From positions 1 to 23,672 of the forward strand of contig JAGZXV010000070.1 in assembly GCA_018378255.1 (NCBI GenBank): DNA of 23,672 nucleotides, given 5' to 3'. The notes under the pieces are model-generated. The model did no database searches and had not been told where the DNA came from. It saw only the letters and a list, made by a program, of their open reading frames with translations. The translations under genes and the position numbers were made by a program. Every line of letters begins with the position of its first letter. Positions within the stretch are counted from its first letter, which is position 1. The stretch comes from Clostridiaceae bacterium. GTDB taxonomy: Bacteria > Bacillota > Clostridia > Lachnospirales > Lachnospiraceae. Shown piece by piece: positions 14,046 to 20,974 of this stretch.

Positions 14046-14168
14046 GCACATTTTTCACAGTTTTCCTAGTGGAAAATGTGTTATATTTAATTTCCTGTCT
14101 TTTTCCCTGGTTTTATATTATAATTGACATTGAGATTTATCAAGTATACAGGAAAGAGCAGGTTGCAG

Positions 14169-15614
14169 ATGATGAACCGGAATCAATTTGCCAGTTATGG
14201 CTTAACAGAAGATATATTAGAAACACTGCGATTATTGAAATACGAAACTCCGACGCCGATTCAGGACCGGGTGATTCCCCTTGTGCTGGCCGGGAAAGAC
14301 GTAATCGCCAAATCCCAGACGGGAACGGGTAAAACAGCAGCATTTGCAATTCCAATCTGCCAGGCAGTCTTATGGGAGGAAAACCTTCCTCAGGCGCTGG
14401 TATTAGAGCCGACAAGGGAACTGGCCGTTCAGGTACGGGAAGAGCTGTTCCATGTGGGCAGGAAGAAGCGGCTGAAAGTTCCGGCCGTATTCGGAGGTTT
14501 TCCCATTGATAAGCAGATTTTGACTTTGAAACAGAAGTCCCACATCGTGGTGGGAACACCGGGACGGGTGATGGACCATATACGCAGGGAAAGTTTAAGA
14601 ACAGAAAGGATCAGGTGCCTGGTGATTGACGAGGCCGATCTCATGCTGGATATGGGGTTTATGGAAGATGTTAAGCAGATTATGGAGAGCATTCCGGGAA
14701 AACCCCAGATCCTGCTTTTCTCTGCCACCATCGGGGAACGGGTTAAGCAGCTTTCCGATGCCTGTCTGCCGGAGGCAGTTTTCGTGGAAATGGAATCGGA
14801 GACAGAGACTGCCCAGGGAATCGAGCAGGCTGTTTATAACACCGGAACGGAGGATAAATACCGGACGCTCTTTCGCGTGCTGGTAAAAGAACGCCCCTCT
14901 GACTGCATGATATTCTGCGGAACCAGGGAAATGGTCAATGTTTTATACAGGAAACTTTCAAAAGACGGGCTGCGCTGTGGAATGATTCACGGCGAAGTGG
15001 ACCAGGGGGAGCGGCTTAAGACCATAGAGGCGTTCCGGGATGGAAGAATTCATTATCTGATTGCCACGGATGTGGCGGCCAGAGGGGTGGATTTTGATAA
15101 CATTTCCCATGTGATTAACTATGATTTTCCCACAAATAAAGAGACCTTTGTCCACCGTTCAGGAAGGACGGGACGAAACGGAAAGACAGGAAAGGCCATC
15201 AGCCTTGTAACAGTGGAAGAAGAGCGGATGAAACAGGCAGTAGAAGCCTATATCGGTGAAATTCTGCCGGTTATGGAGTGCCCGGAGCCAAAAGAAGCAG
15301 AAATCAGGGCATTTAGAAACAGCCAAAGGAATCAAACTCCTTTGAAAGTGAGAAAAGGAGCTGCGCTCAACCGGTCCATCATGAGACTATCCATAGGAGG
15401 CGGCAAAAAATCGAAGATCAGAACCGTTGATATCGTGGGTGCCATATGCAATGTGGATGGAATCGTTTCCGATGATATCGGTATAATAGATATCAGAGAC
15501 AGCCTGACTTATGTGGAGATACTGAACGGCAAAGGAGAACTTGTGCTGGAGACCTTGCAGAGCAAGCCCATTAAAGGCAGGATCAGAAAAGTGAGAAAAA
15601 CCAGAACATTGTAA
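14169..15614 (+). CDS. DEAD-box ATP-dependent RNA helicase, DbpA/YxiN type
   Basis: Protein of 481 residues. All SF2 motifs are present: Q motif (FASYGLTEDIL, YETPTPIQ), motif I SQTGTGKT (49-56), PTRELA, TPGR, DEAD (154-157), SAT, IFCGTR, ATDVAARGVDF and HRSGRTGR. The last 80 residues form a DbpA-type RNA-binding domain (RLSIGGGKKSKIRTVDIVGA, GIIDIRDSLTYVEI), which in DbpA/YxiN recognises 23S rRNA hairpin 92. A role in large-subunit assembly, and possibly cold adaptation, is therefore likely. The start is ATG 14169 or 14172 after GAGCAGG; an upstream frame from 14124 lies in the promoter region. TATAAT at 14119-14124 is a candidate -10 with a weak -35. It is co-transcribed with the SdpI-family gene 16 bases downstream. 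Confidence 0.93.
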   Translation: MMNRNQFASYGLTEDILETLRLLKYETPTPIQDRVIPLVLAGKDVIAKSQTGTGKTAAFAIPICQAVLWEENLPQALVLEPTRELAVQVREELFHVGRKKRLKVPAVFGGFPIDKQILTLKQKSHIVVGTPGRVMDHIRRESLRTERIRCLVIDEADLMLDMGFMEDVKQIMESIPGKPQILLFSATIGERVKQLSDACLPEAVFVEMESETETAQGIEQAVYNTGTEDKYRTLFRVLVKERPSDCMIFCGTREMVNVLYRKLSKDGLRCGMIHGEVDQGERLKTIEAFRDGRIHYLIATDVAARGVDFDNISHVINYDFPTNKETFVHRSGRTGRNGKTGKAISLVTVEEERMKQAVEAYIGEILPVMECPEPKEAEIRAFRNSQRNQTPLKVRKGAALNRSIMRLSIGGGKKSKIRTVDIVGAICNVDGIVSDDIGIIDIRDSLTYVEILNGKGELVLETLQSKPIKGRIRKVRKTRTL

Positions 15615-15630
15615 AAGGAGTGTGGTGACT

Positions 15631-15996
15631 ATGTGGTTTTGGATTTTTTTATTCATCAGTAATATGCTGGTTCCTGTTATTATGATAGGATTTGGGTGGC
15701 TGCTTAAAAACCATCCTCCAAAGGAGATAAATGCAATCTATGGGTACAGGACGAAACGGTCTATGAAAAATAAAAAAATGTGGGAATTTGCCAACCGGTA
15801 CTGTGGGCGGCTGTGGCTGAAGATCGGGGCGGTTATGGCTGTGCCCACAGCCATTGCCAGCGCACTGGCTTATCCGCTGGATGAAGATGGACAGGGCTGG
15901 GTGTCTATGGCGGTGATTACGGTGCAGTGTGTGGCGCTGATCGGGTCCATTTTTCCTGTGGAGCGGGCGCTCAAAGATGAGTTTGGGGAAGAATAA
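15631..15996 (+). CDS. SdpI-family membrane protein
   Basis: Protein of 121 residues. It has an N-terminal membrane segment (FWIFLFISNMLVPVIMIGFG), the family signature INAIYGYRTKRSMKNKKMWE then FANRYCGRLW, and two further hydrophobic segments. SdpI of Bacillus is an immunity protein and signal transducer for the SdpC toxin, but most members of this family have no known role and no toxin gene is nearby. AAGGAG (15615-15620) lies 10 bases before ATG 15631; GTG codons at 15622 and 15625 are in frame but too close to that site. It follows the helicase stop by 16 bases, so it shares its transcript. The transcript ends in a perfect palindrome. Confidence 0.85.
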   Translation: MWFWIFLFISNMLVPVIMIGFGWLLKNHPPKEINAIYGYRTKRSMKNKKMWEFANRYCGRLWLKIGAVMAVPTAIASALAYPLDEDGQGWVSMAVITVQCVALIGSIFPVERALKDEFGEE

Positions 15997-16006
15997 GCGT
16001 CTTTTT

Positions 16007-16063
16007 TTTACATCAGGCGTGAAGGCATTTTCGAAAATGCCTTCACGCCTGATGTAAATTTTT
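16007..16063 (+). terminator. 52-bp perfect palindrome acting as terminator
   Basis: Bases 16007-16032 and 16033-16058 are perfect reverse complements, 26 bp per arm with no spacer (centre TTTTC|GAAAA). The plus-strand flank is TTTTT, so it should terminate the helicase/SdpI transcript. It also lies 15 bases beyond the stop of the convergent MATE gene; on that strand the flank is A-rich, so it would act only as a structural 3' end there. Confidence 0.85.
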
Positions 16064-16072
16064 AACGGTCAA

Positions 16073-17428
16073 TCAGAGCGGAGCAATGCTCCCGCCATGC
16101 ACCTTTTTGAGCATAAAGATTCCAACAACTGATGCCGCAGCTTCGGCGATCGGGAATGCCATCCAGATTCCTGTCACCCCAATCACCTGTGAAAGGATAT
16201 AGCTGAGAGGAAGGGTTATAACGAACTGTCTCAGCAATGAGATGACCAGGGATTCTTTTCCCATTCCCAAAGCCTCAAAGGTGCCGGAGTAAATAATACC
16301 TATGGTGGAAATCAAAAATCCACAGCTGATAATCCTGAGAGCCGTAATGCCTGCGGTGAGCAGAGCTTCTTCCGCATCAAACATGGCGAATATCTGGGCT
16401 GGGAATATCATAGCAGCCGCAGTTCCCGCCAGCATAATGGCGGCAGCCGTACAGAGGCTGTAGCGGATCACTTTACGCACCCGGCCCATATCGCCGGCAC
16501 CGAAATTGAAACCGATAATCGGACGCATTCCCTGGACAATGCCATTTGCAGGCATGTAGATAAAGGTCTGAAGTTTGAAATATACGCCTAAAACAGCAAC
16601 GTAAATCTCCGAGAATCCGGCCAGCATATGGTTTAAAATGCTTATTAATATGGAAGGAAGCAGCAGCATAATGGAAGATGGAACGCCCACAGAATAGATC
16701 TGCCGGATAACGTCCTTATCAAAATGCAGATATTGAGGATGGATTGCCACCGGGAAATTCTTCCTGCGAACCCAGTAAACGACTACATAGAGCAGAAATG
16801 CTGCGATTTGCCCGGTTACGGTTGCAATGGCGGCGCCTGTAATTCCCAGGGCCGGAAATCCTAACAATCCGAAGATCAAAATAGGGTCTAAAATAATGTT
16901 GATGATACATCCGGTTGCCAGCAGAACCATCGTGGCTTTCATGGCCCCTACGCCCTGGAAGATCTTTTCCATGGCCAGCTGAAGCAGACAGCCGAAAGAA
17001 ACGCACAAAACGATATACGTATACTGGCAGGAAAGCAGCAGCGTTTGGGAATCCTTAGTAAACAGGGAAAGAAACGGCTTCGTAACAAGCAGGCCAAAAA
17101 TTAAAAACAAAACACATTGAACTGCCATCAGGGCCACTCCGATGGTGGCCGCCCGGTTTGCCTTTTCCTGATTGCCGGACCCCAAATAGATGGAAATAGC
17201 CGAACTGATCCCCACGCCTACGCCTACAGCCACGGATACCGTGATATTCTGGAGCGGGAATGCCAGGGAAACTGCGGTCAGCGCCTGTGTACCAAGGCGT
17301 GAAATATAGATGCTGTCCACTATGTTATATAAGGACTGGATCAGCATGGAAAGCATCATCGGTACGGACATGGACATCAGCAGCCCGAAAATCGGGCGGG
17401 TGCGCATAAAATCATTTGTCTGTTTCAA
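16073..17428 (-). CDS. MATE-family efflux transporter
   Basis: Protein of 451 residues with about twelve membrane segments in two homologous halves. Characteristic stretches are FGLLMSMSVPMMLSMLIQSL, YNIVDSIYISRLGTQALTAV, then VGVGVGISSAISIYLGSGNQ, and in the second half NGIVQGMRPIIGFNFGAGD. MATE proteins export cationic drugs or metabolites in exchange for Na+ or H+; the substrate here is unknown. The start is a TTG at 17428 with a GGGGG-centred ribosome binding site 8 bases upstream; the next in-frame ATG at 17407 has no ribosome binding site. Expression appears to depend on a promoter at 17581-17609 followed by a terminator hairpin in the leader. Confidence 0.93.
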   Translation of the reverse strand: MKQTNDFMRTRPIFGLLMSMSVPMMLSMLIQSLYNIVDSIYISRLGTQALTAVSLAFPLQNITVSVAVGVGVGISSAISIYLGSGNQEKANRAATIGVALMAVQCVLFLIFGLLVTKPFLSLFTKDSQTLLLSCQYTYIVLCVSFGCLLQLAMEKIFQGVGAMKATMVLLATGCIINIILDPILIFGLLGFPALGITGAAIATVTGQIAAFLLYVVVYWVRRKNFPVAIHPQYLHFDKDVIRQIYSVGVPSSIMLLLPSILISILNHMLAGFSEIYVAVLGVYFKLQTFIYMPANGIVQGMRPIIGFNFGAGDMGRVRKVIRYSLCTAAAIMLAGTAAAMIFPAQIFAMFDAEEALLTAGITALRIISCGFLISTIGIIYSGTFEALGMGKESLVISLLRQFVITLPLSYILSQVIGVTGIWMAFPIAEAAASVVGIFMLKKVHGGSIAPL

Positions 17429-17501
17429 AGTTAAAACCCCCTTTAGTTATAAGATGAAAATACAAAAATCAAAAAATAATGAAAATGAAAATATTTAGGA
17501 C

Positions 17502-17548
17502 AAAAAAACGCCGGCTCCTGTTTGAATGCTGAAACAGGGAAACCGGCG
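17502..17548 (-). terminator. Terminator hairpin inside the MATE gene leader (attenuator candidate)
   Basis: On the minus strand CGCCGG and CCTGTTT pair with AAACAGG and CCGGCG (outer arms 17543-17548 and 17509-17514), followed by a run of seven U. It lies between the MATE promoter and the MATE start. The nonamer TCAGCATTC occurs in the loop region and again near the predicted 5' end of the RNA. Confidence 0.8.
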
Positions 17549-17580
17549 ATTTATATATTTTTCTGCGAATGCTGAGAAAT

Positions 17581-17609
17581 ATACTACCATGGAGTAGGAA
17601 GAATGTCAA
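17581..17609 (-). promoter_or_regulatory. Promoter of the MATE gene
   Basis: On the minus strand TTGACA (complement of 17604-17609), 17-bp spacer, TAGTAT (complement of 17581-17586). It gives a leader of about 145 bases. In the rest of 17610-17885 there is a plus-strand TATAAT at 17818-17823 (candidate guaA -10 without a good -35) and nothing else recognisable. Confidence 0.7.
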
Positions 17610-17885
17610 GAATTAAAATTTTGCTTATCTGAAACAAAATAATAACTGAAATGCTTTTGCCGTATTTTATCAAATATTACATAAAGGCATATGAGCATCC
17701 AATAATCTGCCGGACGACAGTAAAAGAAAGCAGGTGCCGTAACGCAGTATCTACCCGGATAAATAAATGCAGATAAGAAAATGCCAAGAACAGATACCAT
17801 TTTAAGAGGAGATAAGGTATAATAAAAAAGTCAAAGCATTTTTATCTAAAAATTTAAAGCTACAAAGGAAAAGGAGAATGTATCA

Positions 17886-19178
17886 ATGAAACAGGATATG
17901 ATTGTAATTCTGGATCTTGGAAGTACGGAAAACACAGTGGTTGCGCGGCAGATCCGTGACATGGGCGTTTACAGCGAGATTCATCCCCATGATATTACTG
18001 TGGAAGAGTTAAACGCTTTACAGAACGTAAAGGGAATTATATTAAACGGCGGTGAAAACCGGGTTGTGGACGGCAATGCAGTTGACGTGGATCCTGCCCT
18101 CTATGACTGCGGATACCCGATGATGTCCATCGACCATCCTACATCCAAATGCGGCCAGCAGCTCTCCGAACTGCCGAACGATGATGTGTTAAAGGCATTT
18201 GTATTCGATACCTGCAAAGCGGAACCCAACTGGAATATGAAGAATTTCATTGAAGACCAGGTGGAACTGATCAGAAAACAGGTTGGGGACAGAAAGGTGC
18301 TTCTGGCTTTATCCGGCGGTGTGGATTCTTCTGTAGTCGCGGCTCTGTTAATTAAAGCCATTGGCCAGCAGCTTTACTGCGTTCATGTAAATCACGGCTT
18401 AATGCGTAAGAATGAATCTGAAAGCGTTGTAGAAGTGTTCAGAAACCAGCTTCATGCAAATCTGGTCTATGTGGATGCTACGGAACGTTTCCTTGGAAAG
18501 CTGGCAGGTGTGGCTGATCCGGAAGAGAAGAGAAAGATCATTGGCGGAGAATTCATCCGGGTATTTGAAGAAGAGGCCAGAAAGCTGGAGGGAATTGATT
18601 TCCTGGGACAGGGTACCATTTATCCTGATATTATTGAAAGCGGAACCAAGACGGCTAAGATGGTTAAATCCCATCATAACGTAGGCGGACTTCCTGAGGA
18701 TCTGAAGTTTGAGCTGGTTGAGCCGTTAAAACAGCTGTTTAAGGATGAAGTGCGGGCCTGCGGAGTAGAACTGGGACTTCCAGCCAATATGGTTTACCGT
18801 CAGCCGTTCCCAGGTCCAGGTCTTGGTGTGAGATGTCTTGGCGCGATCACACGGGATCGTCTGGAAGCCGTAAGGGAATCTGATGCTATTTTAAGGGAAG
18901 AATTTGAAAAAGCCGGTCTGGATAAAAAGGTATGGCAGTATTTTACCGTGGTGCCGGACTTTAAATCGGTGGGCGTGAAAAATAATGCGAGATGTTTTGA
19001 ATACATGGTGATCCTCCGCGCCATCAATACCATCGACGCCATGAGCGCGACCATTGAGCGGGTGGATTGGGATGTGCTGCAGAAGATTACGGACAGGATT
19101 TTGGCAGAAGTGGAGAATGTGAACAGGGTTTGCTATGATATGTCTCCGAAGCCGCCGGCTACGATTGAGTTTGAATAG
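17886..19178 (+). CDS. guaA: GMP synthase with degenerate, shortened amidotransferase domain
   Basis: Protein of 430 residues; the usual enzyme is about 510-525. It converts XMP to GMP with ATP and ammonia, normally freed from glutamine by an N-terminal GATase domain. The synthetase half is intact: LLALSGGVDSSV (P-loop at 143-148), VNHGLMRKNESE, DFLGQGTIYPDIIESG, KSHHNVGGLPE, and the C-terminal dimerization domain with EPLKQLFKDEVR, RQPFPGPGLGVR and a PPATIEFE end. The N-terminal half keeps the first strands (VILDLGSTENTVVARQIRDM, GIILNGG) but reads MMSIDHPTSKC where GICYG with the nucleophilic Cys is expected, then skips directly to DTCKAEPNWNMKNFI. The His/Glu motif is absent. It probably uses free ammonia or a separate glutaminase (inference). 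AAGGAG lies 9 bases before the ATG. Confidence 0.93.
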   Translation: MKQDMIVILDLGSTENTVVARQIRDMGVYSEIHPHDITVEELNALQNVKGIILNGGENRVVDGNAVDVDPALYDCGYPMMSIDHPTSKCGQQLSELPNDDVLKAFVFDTCKAEPNWNMKNFIEDQVELIRKQVGDRKVLLALSGGVDSSVVAALLIKAIGQQLYCVHVNHGLMRKNESESVVEVFRNQLHANLVYVDATERFLGKLAGVADPEEKRKIIGGEFIRVFEEEARKLEGIDFLGQGTIYPDIIESGTKTAKMVKSHHNVGGLPEDLKFELVEPLKQLFKDEVRACGVELGLPANMVYRQPFPGPGLGVRCLGAITRDRLEAVRESDAILREEFEKAGLDKKVWQYFTVVPDFKSVGVKNNARCFEYMVILRAINTIDAMSATIERVDWDVLQKITDRILAEVENVNRVCYDMSPKPPATIEFE

Positions 19179-19186
19179 TAGACAGG

Positions 19187-19228
19187 GAGCCGGGAAGCCG
19201 CTTAAACAGCGGACTTTCCGGCTCTTTA
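19187..19228 (+). terminator. Terminator of guaA
   Basis: GAGCCGG-GAAG-CCGC (from 19187) pairs with GCGG-ACTTT-CCGGCTC (to 19224), followed by a short T tract (CTTTAT). Confidence 0.7.
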
Positions 19229-19319
19229 TGTGTAATATGATACTTGATTAATTCACATATAGCAAGATACAATAGGAAATGAAGAATTCCTAAAGAATGG
19301 TATCTGTTTAGGCTATAGA

Positions 19320-19348
19320 TTGATTACAAAATATTTTAGATGTATAAT
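19320..19348 (+). promoter_or_regulatory. Promoter of the zinc-ribbon/FxLYD gene
   Basis: TTGATT (19320-19325), 17-bp spacer, TATAAT (19343-19348), in a strongly AT-rich stretch. The leader to the start at 19422 is about 65 bases. Confidence 0.65.
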
Positions 19349-19421
19349 ATTAAATTATCAAGAGAATATCTATGCCTATATATAGACAATTTTCATTTCT
19401 CTTATGGGGAGGTTTATTAAT

Positions 19422-20786
19422 TTGAAGAAATTGGAAAAAGTTATAGATATTAATTCTCATATAGAAAATCTAAAATGTGAGGTAAATAATGAAAATGGAA
19501 ATCTCCTAGCAAAAATATCTTTTGACAATATGGGGTACGGAGATATTATTGCAATCAAGTTTAATGCTTGCGGATATAATATGTTTGGCGACGTTGTGTT
19601 CATAAATGGAAAAGATAAATTTTTACTGGTTCTTCAGGATATAAATATTCCCAGAAATGAAAGTGCAGTTAATTTAAAAGTGAAGCTACCAGAAGATGAT
19701 ATCAGGAAATTGGACATAGTTGAAAGTCAGATATGTTTTGCTGATGGTTCTATTGTAACATATAAAGGGGATCAATCTTTTTCTGTCCTATTAGAAGAAT
19801 ATGATAACTTGGCGGTAATTGCTGCATTACATAAATTATACACTGATAAAGCCAAATATAAATTTAAGAATTTTGAGCAGGGTTGGATTTGTACATGTGG
19901 ACGTTTTAATACCCATGAGACGACCAAATGTACTTTGTGTGGCAAGCGCAAAGTTGAAACAGAAAAAATTTGCTCTGAAGAAGGAATGAAAAATCTTATC
20001 GAGGAATATCGGATTAGTGAAGAAAGGGATATTAAAGCAAAGGAAGAAGCAAAACAAATAGCTATTGCAATGAAGAAAGAGCAAAATATTATGAAAGTTA
20101 TTGTAGTTGTAGTTTGTATTGCTTTAGCTATCATTTTTGGTATTGCTATTATTAAGGGTGGACGAGCTACTTACAGTTCTGAAGAAGAAATGAAAGATGC
20201 AGTGAAAGGATCATATACATGTTATAATATAAGTCATGGTGAGCAATATATAATAAAAATAGATGAAAATTATATTACAAAAAGGTGGGTAAATCTGGGA
20301 AGTGATTATGATAAGAATTTTCGCATAGAATCATGGAATCCCAAAAAGGGAACTATTACTGCATCATCAGGTGATTATTTTATTTTGAACAATAGTAATA
20401 TCAAAGATGAAGATGGTAATAAATATGAATCTGGTGGATATTGGTCCGATAGTCAATCAAACTCATCGTCCAGCAGTTATAATTATTCAAGTTATAGTTA
20501 TATAAGTGGATATACCGATTTGGACATAAACAGCCTTTATTGGGATAATAATTCAAGCTATAATGTATATACTGGTAAAGTTACCAATAATGGAAATAAG
20601 ACATATTATTTTGTCACAGTAAAAGGTTCGTTCAAAGATTCATCGGGTAAGGTGTTGGATACTGATTCGTCTTATGCTGTAGGGGCAGAAGGTCTTGAAC
20701 CTGGGGAATCCTCTTCATTTAGATTGTCAGTTGATTATGATTCAAGGATTAAAGAGTGTTCAGTATCTATATTAGACTTTGATTAA
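19422..20786 (+). CDS. Zinc-ribbon, single-TM, FxLYD-domain protein of unknown function
   Basis: Protein of 454 residues with a modular build. The N-terminal globular part (1-150) is not recognised. A four-cysteine zinc ribbon follows at 157-173 (CTC, ten residues, CTLC), then a charged helix or coiled coil (about 180-222), one transmembrane helix (VIVVVVCIALAIIFGIAII, about 225-245), an unassigned region, a Ser/Tyr/Asn-rich linker, and a C-terminal FxLYD-like beta domain (about 355-454: YTGKVTNNGNKTYYFVTVKG, SSGKVLDT, LEPGESSSFRL). The zinc-ribbon side should be cytoplasmic and the FxLYD domain outside. The start is a TTG at 19422, 9 bases after GGGGAGG; ATG 19404 overlaps that site and is less likely. 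The gene is clearly AT-richer than guaA upstream, suggesting an accessory origin. Confidence 0.8.
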   Translation: MKKLEKVIDINSHIENLKCEVNNENGNLLAKISFDNMGYGDIIAIKFNACGYNMFGDVVFINGKDKFLLVLQDINIPRNESAVNLKVKLPEDDIRKLDIVESQICFADGSIVTYKGDQSFSVLLEEYDNLAVIAALHKLYTDKAKYKFKNFEQGWICTCGRFNTHETTKCTLCGKRKVETEKICSEEGMKNLIEEYRISEERDIKAKEEAKQIAIAMKKEQNIMKVIVVVVCIALAIIFGIAIIKGGRATYSSEEEMKDAVKGSYTCYNISHGEQYIIKIDENYITKRWVNLGSDYDKNFRIESWNPKKGTITASSGDYFILNNSNIKDEDGNKYESGGYWSDSQSNSSSSSYNYSSYSYISGYTDLDINSLYWDNNSSYNVYTGKVTNNGNKTYYFVTVKGSFKDSSGKVLDTDSSYAVGAEGLEPGESSSFRLSVDYDSRIKECSVSILDFD

Positions 20787-20974
20787 GTGGGGAATGGAGG
20801 TTATTCTTTCTAGGAAGCAGTTAAGTCATGGGCTTAGGTATTGCTGCTCTTATCGGTATTTTTTACAGGTACTGAATCCAAATGATATAGCGCGATCTTA
20901 TGATCGAAAATAAAAACTATGTTATTATACCGTTAACGAATGGATTACATAAGAATGATTAGAGGAACTATATA

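Noticed and set aside
14124..14150. TTGACA with TATACA as the helicase promoter
   Set aside because: The spacer is only 15 bp and the leader would be about 12 bases. The TATAAT at 14119-14124 is a better -10 candidate, although its -35 is weak.
17886..18240. Frameshift or pseudogene explanation for the short guaA amidotransferase domain
   Set aside because: The frame is continuous from a good ribosome binding site to the stop, the junction reads directly into conserved GuaA sequence, and no missing GATase motif was found in other frames nearby.
20816..20869. Terminator after the zinc-ribbon/FxLYD gene
   Set aside because: The AGCAG/CTGCT pairing is broken by large internal loops, and the T run (TTTTTT near 20860) is separated from the stem.
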